From positions 62,001-126,000 of the forward strand of contig NZ_PPXD01000015.1 in assembly GCF_002909375.1 (NCBI RefSeq): a DNA stretch of 64,000 nucleotides, read 5' to 3'. Positions 16,804 to 25,633 of the stretch are shown here, in pieces; position 1 is the first letter of the stretch, and each line of letters begins with the position of its first letter. Source of the stretch: Cryobacterium zongtaii. Its GTDB lineage: Bacteria > Actinomycetota > Actinomycetes > Actinomycetales > Microbacteriaceae. Under the pieces are notes generated by a model. The model saw only the letters and a program-made list of their open reading frames with translations. It searched no databases and was not told where the DNA came from. The translations under genes were made by a program, and so were the position numbers.

Positions 16804-18230
16804 TCCGTGAGCCCCTCTCGCTGCGCCACGGAGGGAGCCGGGGACGGCTCGTAGACCTCCAACACGAAGTCGCGCTCCACGTGCTGCACGGTGCGGTCGA
16901 GTCCGGGCAGGGCGGCGAGCGCCGCGTGCACCTCGTCGCCGCCGAGCGGGTATTCCCCCACCGGGTGCCGCCAGTGGCAGGCCACCAGAGCGCCGTTCGG
17001 GGTGAGACTTCGCCGGCACCGTTCCAGCAGCACGGCCAGGTCAGCGGGTGAGCAGTAGTAGCCGATCTCCGACAGCACCACCAGGTCGAAGGTGCCGGCC
17101 GGCCACTCGGCCGGCAGGGCGCGCCGCTCCACTGTCACGCCGGCCAGGCCGGCCAGCCGCTCGCGGGCCACGGTGAGGGCCTGTTCGTTGATGTCGGTGG
17201 CCAGGAGGGTGTCGCAGCGCTCGGCGAGGTCCCGGCTGAGCACGCCGATCGAGCAGCCGAGTTCGAGGGCGGCGCCGTAGCGCGGCAGCGGCAACGCCGC
17301 CAGGGTCACGGCGCGTTTGCGGGCCTCATACCAGCGGGTTTCGAATCCCCAGGGATCCGCCGACCCCGCGTAGAACTCGTCGAAGAAGCCGGCCGTGAGG
17401 CTGGCCCTGGGCGACCCGGCGACCGGTGCTGCCGGGAGGACGTCGGTCGCGGCGCCGACGAAGACTTCATGGTCCCGCTCGAAGTGGGCGGCGAAACCCG
17501 GTTGCACGATGGCCTCGTCACCGGGCCGGTCCGACAAAGGCTGCACCTGGCTGGTGTGCGCCGCCATGGCGGTGTTCTTGCGTTCCCGGGCCGCCGCGTC
17601 GAGGTCGAGGCGGCACAGTGCCGTGCCGTCCGCACCCGTGGGCCAGACCGGGTCCTCCGGCGACGACCAGTGCCACGCCCAGATCGGGTACTCCAACAGC
17701 CTGGCGCCGGTGCGGCCGGCGACGAGGGCAGCCGCCTCGCCAGCTGCCGCGTGGTCCGGATGCCCGTCCAACCGCCACGGGGCGACGATCCAGGTCCCGC
17801 CGGCCGGCCCGGGGGCCGCCTCGTCCGCCGCAACCACCTGCGACACCGCCTCCTCCAGGCTGTTGCGGTGCTGGGACAGGTCACCGTCGGGCAGGTCGAG
17901 CAGGCGCACCGTCGCCGTCGGCGCGAGCGCCCGCACCGCGTTCACCATTTCCACCCGGCGTACCGCGGCGAGATCGGCGGGGGTCAGGGTGGGCGAACGC
18001 GGATGCGAGGCCTCACCGTTCGTGGCGGCGATCACCGTGATCGCCAGCCCGAGCTGCCCGGCGACGGCGATCAGCCCACCGGCACCGAGGGACTCGTCGT
18101 CGGGGTGGGCGGCCACCACGATCAGTCGGGCACAGCCCTCCAACGTGAGCGGCCGGTTCCGGTCCGACCAGTCGGCCTCGTCCCAGCGCCGTTCACTGGT
18201 GCCGCCGGTGTCGTGCGTGAAGCTCACCAC
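16800..18230 (-). CDS. Fusion: PIG-L (LmbE) deacetylase plus class I methyltransferase
   Basis: Two enzymes in one 476-residue chain. Residues ~34-260 are a PIG-L/LmbE domain with the zinc-binding motif AHPDDES (41-47) and the second histidine site DGHPDH (155-160); such enzymes remove N-acetyl groups from sugar-linked GlcNAc. Residues ~280-460 are a SAM-dependent methyltransferase related to the NodS type, with motif I LELGCSIG (322-329), the acidic ATDINE and the post-II segment FDLVVLSEIGYY. The stop of the ACAD-like gene overlaps its start, and its own stop overlaps the glycosyltransferase start. Confidence 0.88.
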   Translation of the reverse strand: MVSFTHDTGGTSERRWDEADWSDRNRPLTLEGCARLIVVAAHPDDESLGAGGLIAVAGQLGLAITVIAATNGEASHPRSPTLTPADLAAVRRVEMVNAVRALAPTATVRLLDLPDGDLSQHRNSLEEAVSQVVAADEAAPGPAGGTWIVAPWRLDGHPDHAAAGEAAALVAGRTGARLLEYPIWAWHWSSPEDPVWPTGADGTALCRLDLDAAARERKNTAMAAHTSQVQPLSDRPGDEAIVQPGFAAHFERDHEVFVGAATDVLPAAPVAGSPRASLTAGFFDEFYAGSADPWGFETRWYEARKRAVTLAALPLPRYGAALELGCSIGVLSRDLAERCDTLLATDINEQALTVARERLAGLAGVTVERRALPAEWPAGTFDLVVLSEIGYYCSPADLAVLLERCRRSLTPNGALVACHWRHPVGEYPLGGDEVHAALAALPGLDRTVQHVERDFVLEVYEPSPAPSVAQREGLTE

Positions 18231-19357
18231 GAGGCCGCCTCCTCCGCGAGCAGCCGGCGGCCTAACGCCGCATCGTCTCGCTCCGCGTGGTGCTGGCGAA
18301 CGTACAGAGTGAGATCGGCCACCCGGCGGGCGTGCCGGGCATCCAGGGCGAGCGGGGCCGGGCCGAGCGCGTGCCCGACCCTGCCGAGCACCTCGTCCAC
18401 GGTACGCGCGACGAGGCCGCGCACCCGGGCGGCGAGCAGCCCGCCGGCCGTGCCTTCTGCCTCACCCCGATCGATCGCCGCGGCCGCGTCAGCCAGCGCC
18501 GCGCCCGCGCCCATCAGGGCCAGGTCCACGGCGCCCAGCTGGGACAGCAGGATCTGGTCGGGTTCACGCCGCTCTGCCGCCTGCCGCAGCTGCCGGGCCA
18601 CGCCAACGGCGCCGCCCCACCAGCAAGCGGCCACCTGAATGCCGCCCCAACTGAAACCCGGCCGAGTGAGGTACCAGCCGTCGTCACCGACGGGCACCGC
18701 CGGGACACCGGTGAAGTCCACCGGACCGCTGGGCACCTGGCTGAGTCCGGTCGCGAACCAGGCGTCCTCCTGCACCGCGACGCCGGCATCGGCCAGGTCC
18801 ACGGCGAAGAGCCGCCGACGGGCCGGCTGCTCACCGTCCGGCGTGGTGTGCGCGGTCACGAGCGCGTGGCTGAGCGAGCCGGCCAGCGAGCACCAGGGCT
18901 TTCGGCCGCTCAGCTGCCAGCCTCCCGGGCTGCGGGTGGCGCCGACCCGCAGGCCGGGGCCCTCCGCCGCGAAGACGCCCCAGCTGCTCGGCTCCGCGCC
19001 GCCCGCGCCCGGCAGGGTGGCGACCGCCTCGGCCGTGCCGCCCGGCGCCTGCTGCAGGATCGTGAGGGCATCGGTGTGCGCCTCGAGCACGCGGGCGGCC
19101 GTGAGGTCGGCCGCCGCCACGGTGGCGAGCGCGTCGAACAGGGCATCGGTGCGGCCGGAGCCGGGGTGCGGCACGGTCCCGGCCGACGCGACGGCGAACC
19201 GGATGGCCCGCTCCGCGTTGCCGTCCACCGCCCAGGCGGCCTCGACGAGGTGGGCCAGCCGCTCGAGATCCTCCGGCGGCCGGGAGCCGCGGCTCCTGCT
19301 CACTCCCCCGACGGTCAGCACTGCGGGTGCGGCCGCGGGGCCTGGCTGCGTCGTCAT
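18224..19357 (-). CDS. Acyl-CoA dehydrogenase-like protein, atypical
   Basis: 377-residue flavoprotein-like sequence with the ACAD architecture: helical N-terminus, a middle beta domain containing GGWQLSGRKPWCSLAGSLSHALVTA, and a helical C-terminus with LLSQLGAVDLALMGAGAALADAA. I cannot find the usual Y-E-G-T loop that supplies the catalytic Glu; the equivalent C-terminal region reads VRQHHAERDDAALGR. It may act on a non-CoA substrate. A GGGGGAG site precedes the ATG at 19357. It is the first gene of a tightly overlapping three-gene cluster. Confidence 0.8.
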   Translation of the reverse strand: MTTQPGPAAAPAVLTVGGVSRSRGSRPPEDLERLAHLVEAAWAVDGNAERAIRFAVASAGTVPHPGSGRTDALFDALATVAAADLTAARVLEAHTDALTILQQAPGGTAEAVATLPGAGGAEPSSWGVFAAEGPGLRVGATRSPGGWQLSGRKPWCSLAGSLSHALVTAHTTPDGEQPARRRLFAVDLADAGVAVQEDAWFATGLSQVPSGPVDFTGVPAVPVGDDGWYLTRPGFSWGGIQVAACWWGGAVGVARQLRQAAERREPDQILLSQLGAVDLALMGAGAALADAAAAIDRGEAEGTAGGLLAARVRGLVARTVDEVLGRVGHALGPAPLALDARHARRVADLTLYVRQHHAERDDAALGRRLLAEEAASW

Positions 19358-19507
19358 GGCTCTCCCCCTGATCCGGCACGGCGGCAGCCCGGAGCATCCG
19401 GGGCCGCGTGGCGATACGTGTCAGATCATCCTGCCAAACATCACACCATGCGACGGCAGGAATCCGTGCCCGACACCTTTCGAAGACGGAAGAACGGGGA
19501 TACCATG

Positions 19508-19521
19508 CCCCCATACGGGGG
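19508..19521. promoter_or_regulatory. Short G/C hairpin CCCCC-ATAC-GGGGG
   Basis: Perfect 5-bp stem with an ATAC loop, inside an A/T-flanked context (GATACCATG before, TGTTCCCCG after). It resembles C/G-tract operators of CsoR-type metal sensors, but no metal gene is nearby. Confidence 0.3.
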
Positions 19522-19758
19522 TGTTCCCCGAAGTGTGACCCTGAGGCACCGTTGATAGGGCCCGACCGAGGTCACACCCGAAACACCACCGCATGGGGCG
19601 GGCCGTCATCGGGGTGGCCTGCCCCTTCTTCTGCCCATCGGGGCTTCCGCCCCCGTTGAGCCCCGCCCGGCGACTCCGAGGCGAGCGCGGCGGGTGGATG
19701 CGCGCGGCGGCGGCTGCGGAGGCGCGGGAGGATGCCGCTCACGGGCGGGCGGGTCACG

Positions 19759-19796
19759 CGCCGCTATGCGGGTGGCGTGCCACCCGCACAGCGGCG
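19759..19796. repeat. Intergenic palindrome, copy 1 (GCGGGTGG/CCACCCGC family)
   Basis: Arms of 17 nt at 19759-19775 and 19780-19796 match at 16 positions, with a 4-nt loop. The core TATGCGGGTGGC/GCCACCCGCACA recurs at 57734. A further ACCCGCATA follows 8 nt downstream, as an ACCCGCACA follows copy 2. Confidence 0.8.
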
Positions 19797-19863
19797 TCTG
19801 ACCCGCATACCTCAGCCGACGCCGCGAAGCCGCCGTGCCGGGCGCGCCGCCCCCACCCCGCCG

Positions 19864-22200
19864 CTAGACCGGCACCGCCGCGGTCCCCCGCGTGAGCTCA
19901 GTCACCCGCTCGACCCGGCTCTGCACCAGGCGAGCATCCGCCACCGTCACACGGTGCACGGCACCGGTGATGGTGATCTGCGCGAGGGTCTGCTTGTCGG
20001 CACAGGAGGCACCCACCCACAGGTCCACCTGGCCGGGCTCGACGATGCGCTCGTGCCGGAGGCCGGTGAACGCCAGCCGGGCCGTCGGAACGGCGAAGCG
20101 CACCACGACCTCCTCGCCGGGCTCGAGAGCAACGCGGTGGTAGCCCAGCAGCTGGGCGACCGGCCGGGTGACGCTGGCGTGCACATCCCGCGCATAGAGC
20201 TGCACGAGATCGGTGCCGACCCGCTCGCCGGTGTTGCGGATGCGCACACTCGCCGAGAACGTGCCGCCGGCCGCGACCTCGGCGTCGGCCACCAGCCCGG
20301 TTCGGTCGAAGGTGGTGTAACTCAGCCCGTGCCCGAACGGAAGCACCGGGGTGCTGTCCACGCTGGTCACGTCAGACGGGCCACCCAGGATCGGGTGCAG
20401 GTAGGAGTAGGGCTGCGCCCCGGCAGACCTGGGCAGCGACACGGGCAGGTGCCCGGTCGGCGCGACCGCGCCGGACAGCACCGACGCGATCGCGACTCCG
20501 CCCTCTTCACCGGGGAAGAACGCCTGCAGCACCGCCGCGGGCGCGTGCGGGCCGTCGACGGCCCACGCCACCGCATACGGCCGGCCCGTCATCAGCACCA
20601 TCACCACGGGAGTGCCCGTCGCGACCAGGGCCTCCACGAGTTCACGTTGCACCCCGGGCAGCTCGAGGCTTTCCGCGTCGTTGCCCTCACCCACGGTCCC
20701 ACGACCGAAGAGGCCGGCCCGGTCGCCCACGACGACCACGGCCACATCGGCGGCGCGCGCCGTCTCGACGGCGGCGGCGATCGCGGATGCGTCGGACCCC
20801 TCCACCTCGCAGCCCGGGGCCCACACGACCTCCGCCGAGGGGAACTCCTGCTGGAGCGCCTCCAGCACCGTGGGCATGGTCAGGTCCGCCGGCACGTCAG
20901 GGTGGTGCGCCAGCACGTGGTTCACGAACGAGTAGCAGCCCATCAGGGCCTCGGTCGAGTCGGCGTTCGGGCCGAGCACCGCGATGGTGCCTGGGCCCCG
21001 GTCGCCGGCGCCCAGGAGCGGAAGGACGCCGTCGTTAGTCAGCAGGATCAGGGATTCCTCGGCCAGAACCCGCGCCACCCGCCGGTGCTCTGGCGAGTCC
21101 AGGTCGATCTCGGTGGGCGCCATGGTGAAGGTCTCATCGAGCAAGCCCAGGTCCTCCTTCTGCGAGAGCACCCGCAGCACGGCCCGGTCGATGAGCGCCT
21201 CATCTGTCAGCCCGGCACGCACCCGCTCGGCCAGTGGCGCGAGGAAAGCGTCGCCGGTGGGCAGCTCCACGTCGATCCCCGCGGTCAGGGCGAGTTCCGC
21301 GGCCTCACCGCGGTCGGCGGCGACGGCATGCATCAGCTGCAGGAATGCCACCGAGAAGTAGTCGGACACCACGACACCGTCGAAGCCCCACCGGTCGCGG
21401 AGGATCTCGGTGAGGTACTCCGGGGTGGCGCCCACGGGTGCGCCGTCGATCTCGGCGTACGAGTTCATCACCGACCGCACCCCGCCGTCGAGCACGGCCA
21501 TCTCGAACGGGGGCAGGAACACGTCGTTGATCTCCCGCGACCCGGCGTGCACCGGGGCGTGGTTCCGGCCGGCCTGCGTGGCCGAGTAGCCCACGAAGTG
21601 CTTGAGGGTGGCGTGCACCCCGGCCGACTGCAGACCGGTGACGTAGGCGGTACCGATGGTCCCGACCACATAGGGATCTTCGGCGATGCACTCGTCGACC
21701 CGGCCCCAGCGGGGGTCGCGGATCACGTCGAGCACCGGGGCGAGCCCCTGGTGGATGCCGAGCTGCTTCATCGATCCGCCGATCAGGCGGCCCATCTCCT
21801 GCACCAGGGCGGGATCGAACGCGGCCCCCCAGGCGAGCGGGGTGGGGAACGTCGCGGCCTTCCACGCCGCGAGTCCGGTCAGGCACTCCTCGTGCACGAT
21901 GGCGGGGATGCCGAGCCGGGTCTCTCCGGTGAGGCGGCGTTGCTCCGCCCAGAGCCACTCGGCCCGCTCCACGGGGTCGACCGGCCGGGTGCCGTACACC
22001 CGGGTGAGGTGGCCGAGCCCGTGCTGCGTCGCCTCGTCGTATTTCGTCGAGGTGGCCATTTCCCCGGCGAGGGGGGCGACGACCTCGCCGCCCTGGTCGA
22101 CCCAGTAGCCGACGAGCTGGGCGAGCTTTTCTTCGAGGGTCATCCGGGCGTGCAGTTCGCGCACGCGGTCGGATGCCTGGGGCAGTTCTGGGTTAGTCAC
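19864..22200 (-). CDS. Glycoside hydrolase family 3 beta-glucosidase
   Basis: 778-residue, three-domain GH3 enzyme without a signal peptide, so cytoplasmic; it should hydrolyse beta-linked oligosaccharides brought in by the adjacent importer. The (beta/alpha)8 domain has KHFVGYSATQAGRNHAP and the nucleophile motif GVVVSDYFSV, preceded by MNSYAEIDGAPVG. The alpha/beta sandwich has TIAVLGPNAD, and the C-terminal fibronectin III-like domain has GTDLVQLYARD and LEPGEEVVVRF. It ends the binding protein-permease-permease-glucosidase operon. Beta-xylosidase activity is an alternative. Confidence 0.9.
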   Translation of the reverse strand: MTNPELPQASDRVRELHARMTLEEKLAQLVGYWVDQGGEVVAPLAGEMATSTKYDEATQHGLGHLTRVYGTRPVDPVERAEWLWAEQRRLTGETRLGIPAIVHEECLTGLAAWKAATFPTPLAWGAAFDPALVQEMGRLIGGSMKQLGIHQGLAPVLDVIRDPRWGRVDECIAEDPYVVGTIGTAYVTGLQSAGVHATLKHFVGYSATQAGRNHAPVHAGSREINDVFLPPFEMAVLDGGVRSVMNSYAEIDGAPVGATPEYLTEILRDRWGFDGVVVSDYFSVAFLQLMHAVAADRGEAAELALTAGIDVELPTGDAFLAPLAERVRAGLTDEALIDRAVLRVLSQKEDLGLLDETFTMAPTEIDLDSPEHRRVARVLAEESLILLTNDGVLPLLGAGDRGPGTIAVLGPNADSTEALMGCYSFVNHVLAHHPDVPADLTMPTVLEALQQEFPSAEVVWAPGCEVEGSDASAIAAAVETARAADVAVVVVGDRAGLFGRGTVGEGNDAESLELPGVQRELVEALVATGTPVVMVLMTGRPYAVAWAVDGPHAPAAVLQAFFPGEEGGVAIASVLSGAVAPTGHLPVSLPRSAGAQPYSYLHPILGGPSDVTSVDSTPVLPFGHGLSYTTFDRTGLVADAEVAAGGTFSASVRIRNTGERVGTDLVQLYARDVHASVTRPVAQLLGYHRVALEPGEEVVVRFAVPTARLAFTGLRHERIVEPGQVDLWVGASCADKQTLAQITITGAVHRVTVADARLVQSRVERVTELTRGTAAVPV

Positions 22201-22262
22201 AACGATCTCTTTCTACTTCTTCAACGTCGACGAATCAGGCTGCGCGTGTCGCGGGCAGCCGA

Positions 22263-23147
22263 TCAACCCTTGACCGCGCCGGTCAGCCCGCCGACGATGC
22301 GGCGTTCGAACAGGGCGAAGAACACCAGCGCCGGAATCATGGACAGCGAGGTGAAGGCCAACACCTTTGCGGTATCCACCGAGTACTGCGACGCGAACGA
22401 TTGCACACCCAGCGGCAGGGTGAACACGGCGTCGTTGTTCAGGATGAACAGGGGCAGCAGGTAGCTGTTCCAGCTGGCGATGAACGCCAGGATTCCCACG
22501 GTGATGACGCCGGGCATGGCCAGCGGCACGATCATCCGCCAGAAGAAGCCGAGCCGGCTGCAGCCGTCGATGAACGCGGCCTCCTGGATCTCATCGGGGA
22601 TGGCCCGGAGGAACGGCACCAGGATGATGATGGTCGTCGGCAACGCGAACGCGATCTGCGGCAGGATGACGCCGCCGAGCGAGTTCATCAGGCCCAGGTT
22701 CTTCACCACCAGGTACAGCGGGGTGATGGCCACCGTCATGGGGAACATCAGACCGGCCGCGAAGGTGGCGTAGAGGATGCCCCGGCCGCGGAACTTGTAC
22801 CGGGCCAGCACGTAGCTGGCCATCAGGCCGAGCACCACGACGCCGAGAGTGGTGGCGAACCCGGCGATCAGGGAGTTGCCCACCAGCCGCCAGAACGTGC
22901 CACCGGTCAACACGTCGAGGTAGTTGCCGATGTTCCAGACGCTCGGCCAGCCGGACGGGTCTGTGGTGATCTGGGCGTTGGTGCGGAACCCGCCGATGAT
23001 GATGAACAGCACCGGGGCGAGCATCAGGCCGATCACCAACACCGCGACGACGTAGGCGACGGGAGTGCCCCAGCGCCGGCTCGTCTTGATCGGGGCCGGC
23101 GGGTTGGCCGGCGGCAGCGCCACAGCGGGCGTCGTGAGCGCGGTCAT
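22263..23147 (-). CDS. Carbohydrate ABC transporter permease (MalG/CebG type)
   Basis: 294-residue inner-membrane subunit with six spans and the EAA loop QEAAFIDGCSRLGFFWRMIVPLAMPGV, ending EAA-typical ERRIVGGLTGAVKG. From the ATG at 23147 it overlaps the upstream permease stop by 4 nt. The first ~20 residues are Ala/Pro-rich and cytoplasmic. Together with the partner permease and the lipoprotein at 24167 it forms an oligosaccharide importer, and the downstream beta-glucosidase suggests beta-glucosides. No ATPase gene accompanies it. Confidence 0.93.
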   Translation of the reverse strand: MTALTTPAVALPPANPPAPIKTSRRWGTPVAYVVAVLVIGLMLAPVLFIIIGGFRTNAQITTDPSGWPSVWNIGNYLDVLTGGTFWRLVGNSLIAGFATTLGVVVLGLMASYVLARYKFRGRGILYATFAAGLMFPMTVAITPLYLVVKNLGLMNSLGGVILPQIAFALPTTIIILVPFLRAIPDEIQEAAFIDGCSRLGFFWRMIVPLAMPGVITVGILAFIASWNSYLLPLFILNNDAVFTLPLGVQSFASQYSVDTAKVLAFTSLSMIPALVFFALFERRIVGGLTGAVKG

Positions 23148-24157
23148 TTGCTCGTCCCCTTCTCGGTGATTGCGCCTTCGGTGTCCCGACTCAGCACGAA
23201 GCGCTGATAGATCAGCGCGACGACGAGGGAGATCAGGAAGAGCACGACGGCGACGGCGTTTCCGTATCCGTAGTTGCCGGCGTTCCGGCCGTTGGCGACG
23301 AGGTACGTCGCCATGGTCGACGTGCCCGCGGTTGACGCGATGTACTGACCCCAGATGATGTACACGAGGTCGAAGAGCTGCAGGGCGCCGATGATCGACA
23401 GGAACGCCCAAATACGCAGGGTGGGAGCGAGCAGCGGCAGGGTGATGTGCCGTTGGATCTGCCAGAACGAGGCACCGTCGATGGCCGCGGCCTCCGGCAG
23501 TTCCTCCGGAATGCCCTGCAGACCGGCGAGGAAGAGGATGACGGCGAAGCCGACGTACTTCCAGGTGATGATCACCATGAGGGTCCAGATGGCGATGTCA
23601 GGGTTCGACAGCCAATCCTGGGTGAAAGCGCCCAACCCGAGCTTCTCCAGCATGCCGTTGACCGCGCCGTTGGACTGCAGCATCAGGCTCCAGCCGGTGC
23701 CGACGACAACCTCGGAGATCACGTACGGCACGAAGATCAGCACCCGGATGAGGGACTGCCCGCGGAGTTTGCGGTTGAGAAGCAGCGCGAGGAGGATCGC
23801 GACCGGCCCCTGGAGCACGAGGGAGAGAACGACGATGACGCCGTTGTGGGTGAGGGCTTCCTGGAACGTGGGGTCCTGGAGGATCGTGACGTAGTTGCGG
23901 AACCCGACGAAGTCGGTCGGCGGGCCGTAGCCCTGCCAGCTGAAGAAGCCGTAGTACGCCGCCATAACGACGGGGAAGATCACGAAGCCGAGGAAGACGA
24001 TGAGAGCGGGACCGACGAGGACCGCGATCTCGACCCTGGCCCCGACCGAACTGCTGCGGCGGCGCCGCACGGGCGGGGCCACGGGCGTGGTGCCCGTGGC
24101 CCCACCGCTCGCGAGATCCACCTCTAATCGCGTCGGAGTGTTCTCGCGAACTGACAT
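23144..24157 (-). CDS. Carbohydrate ABC transporter permease (MalF/CebF type)
   Basis: 337-residue partner permease with six spans after a ~45-residue polar N-terminus, and the EAA motif LPEAAAIDGASFWQIQRHITLPLLAPT. It lacks the large extracellular insert of true MalF, in contrast to the protein at 31787. It starts 9 bp downstream of the binding-protein gene and overlaps the second permease by 4 nt, so subunit production is coupled. Confidence 0.93.
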   Translation of the reverse strand: MSVRENTPTRLEVDLASGGATGTTPVAPPVRRRRSSSVGARVEIAVLVGPALIVFLGFVIFPVVMAAYYGFFSWQGYGPPTDFVGFRNYVTILQDPTFQEALTHNGVIVVLSLVLQGPVAILLALLLNRKLRGQSLIRVLIFVPYVISEVVVGTGWSLMLQSNGAVNGMLEKLGLGAFTQDWLSNPDIAIWTLMVIITWKYVGFAVILFLAGLQGIPEELPEAAAIDGASFWQIQRHITLPLLAPTLRIWAFLSIIGALQLFDLVYIIWGQYIASTAGTSTMATYLVANGRNAGNYGYGNAVAVVLFLISLVVALIYQRFVLSRDTEGAITEKGTSK

Positions 24158-24166
24158 GAGTGGTGC

Positions 24167-25474
24167 CTAGGCCTTCTTGGCCGCGTCGTTCACAGCCTGG
24201 ATCAGCTGCTCCGGGCTGCCCTTGCCCGCCAGCAGGTCGACAACGCCGACGTTCAGCGCGTTTCCGACGTTCTGGCCGTAGACGGTGTCAAGCCACTGCG
24301 AGACGTACGGGGCCGCGTTGTAGGCCGCGATGATCTCCTGCAGGTAGGGCTCGGTGACGGCTTCCTGCGCCACGGTGTTCACCGGCGGGGCGTTGAATGC
24401 CGCGTAGTACTCCTTCTGCACATCGGCGCTGCCGATGTAGTTGAGGAAGTCGAGGCACTCAGCGGGAGCGTCGACCGAGCAGGAGTAGCCGTCCACGCCA
24501 CCGAGGATCGAGCCGGGCTCGCCCTCGCCGCCGTCAACCTCGGGGAACGCGAACCAGGACAGGTCGGCCAGCGGCTTCTCATCCGGGGTCAGCGATGCGA
24601 TCACGCCGGGGTTCCAGGCGCCCATGAGTTCCATCGCTGCCTGGTGGTTCGCCAGGAGGCCGGCGGAGCTGCCGGCGCCCTGCTGGGCGGCGGTGGTCAG
24701 GAAGCCCTGGTTGTAGGGCTCGGTGGCGGCGAAGCTCTCGAGGTCTTCACCGGCCTTGATCCAGCAGTCATCCGAGAAGTCCTTGGTGTCTGCGGCCTCG
24801 GCCAGGACATCGGGGCTGCATTCGCGCAGCGCGAAGAAGTAGAACCAGTGCGCGGCGGGCCAGGCGTCCTTGGCGCCGAGTGCGATCGGGGCGACCCCGG
24901 TGGTCTTGAGCTTTTCGACCGCGGTTTCGAGGTCGGTGATCGTGGCCGGCGCTTCGGTGATACCCGCGGCGTCGAAGAGGTCCTGGCTGTAGAAGATGCC
25001 GCCGGGGAGCACGGCGACCGGCATCGCGTATACCTTGTCTTCGAGGCTGTTCGCGATGAACGAGCCGTCGGGGATCTCCTCATGCACCTGGTCGGAGATG
25101 CCATCGGTGATGTCCATCAGCTGGCCGGCCGCGACCATGGCGGCCATCTTGCCGCCACCGCGCTGCAGGAAGATGTCGGGTGCGTCGCCGGAGTTCAGCG
25201 CGGTCTGCAGCTTGCCGTCCAGGTCTTCATTCTGGATCGCCTGCACGTCGATGGTGACGCCGGGGTTGTCGGCCTCGAAGTCGGCGACGGTCTTGTCCCA
25301 GAATTCCTGGCCGGGGCCGGTGGTGGAGTTCTGCCAGAGGCTCATCGTGACGTCGCCGCCCGAAGACCCTTCGTTCGAATCGGCGCTGCAGGCGGTGAGG
25401 CCCAGGGCGCTGAGGCCCAGGACCATCGTTCCCGCGAAGATCCTCTTCGCCGTGGTGGTGTGGTTCACCTTCAT
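24167..25474 (-). CDS. Sugar ABC transporter substrate-binding lipoprotein (family 1)
   Basis: 435-residue extracellular solute-binding protein. The signal peptide MKVNHTTTAKRIFAGTMVLGLSALGLTAC ends in a lipobox (LTAC), and the linker is Ser/Gly/Asn-rich. The mature part carries family 1 features such as FEADNPGVTIDVQAI, GDAPDIFLQRGGGKMAAMVAAGQL and AMELMGAWNPGV. It is the promoter-proximal gene of the four-gene operon and is divergent from a LacI regulator, so it is probably induced by its own ligand. Confidence 0.94.
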   Translation of the reverse strand: MKVNHTTTAKRIFAGTMVLGLSALGLTACSADSNEGSSGGDVTMSLWQNSTTGPGQEFWDKTVADFEADNPGVTIDVQAIQNEDLDGKLQTALNSGDAPDIFLQRGGGKMAAMVAAGQLMDITDGISDQVHEEIPDGSFIANSLEDKVYAMPVAVLPGGIFYSQDLFDAAGITEAPATITDLETAVEKLKTTGVAPIALGAKDAWPAAHWFYFFALRECSPDVLAEAADTKDFSDDCWIKAGEDLESFAATEPYNQGFLTTAAQQGAGSSAGLLANHQAAMELMGAWNPGVIASLTPDEKPLADLSWFAFPEVDGGEGEPGSILGGVDGYSCSVDAPAECLDFLNYIGSADVQKEYYAAFNAPPVNTVAQEAVTEPYLQEIIAAYNAAPYVSQWLDTVYGQNVGNALNVGVVDLLAGKGSPEQLIQAVNDAAKKA

Positions 25475-25604
25475 TGGTTCAACCTTTTCTCTTCATTGAG
25501 GGACACCATCGGTGGTCGATGGTCTTGGTGTGAAGCCGCGCCCTGACGGGCTGCTGTTCGGTTCGGACTCCGACAGGGCTGCCCTGTAGGTTCCGGATGG
25601 CCTC

Positions 25605-25633
25605 AGTGTCACAGCGGAAAAATAGGGTGTCAA
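25605..25633 (-). promoter_or_regulatory. Promoter of the beta-glucoside importer operon
   Basis: TTGACA (25628-25633, minus strand) is 17 nt from GACACT (25605-25610). The -35 element abuts the palindrome at 25633-25650, which suits repression by the divergently encoded LacI protein. Confidence 0.6.

Larger units (their letters stand above)
19358..19863. other. 506-bp intergenic region with hairpins, no convincing gene
   Basis: The gap lies between the start of the ACAD-like gene and the end of the beta-glucosidase gene, both on the minus strand. It holds the RBS and presumably the promoter of the ACAD cluster near 19358-19460, a tight CCCCC-ATAC-GGGGG hairpin at 19508-19521, a GC-rich stretch from 19600 and a large palindrome at 19759-19796. 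Open frames here lack plausible starts, ribosome-binding sites or protein-like composition. Confidence 0.6.

Noticed and set aside
16804..17019. 72-codon upstream extension of the glycosyltransferase frame
   Set aside because: It overlaps the methyltransferase domain, is Arg/Ala/Gly-rich, and the GTGA overlap at 16800-16803 gives a natural start with the GT-A fold beginning at once.
19732..22464. 910-codon open frame opposite the GH3 beta-glucosidase
   Set aside because: Pure antisense shadow; the minus strand encodes an intact GH3 enzyme with catalytic motifs.
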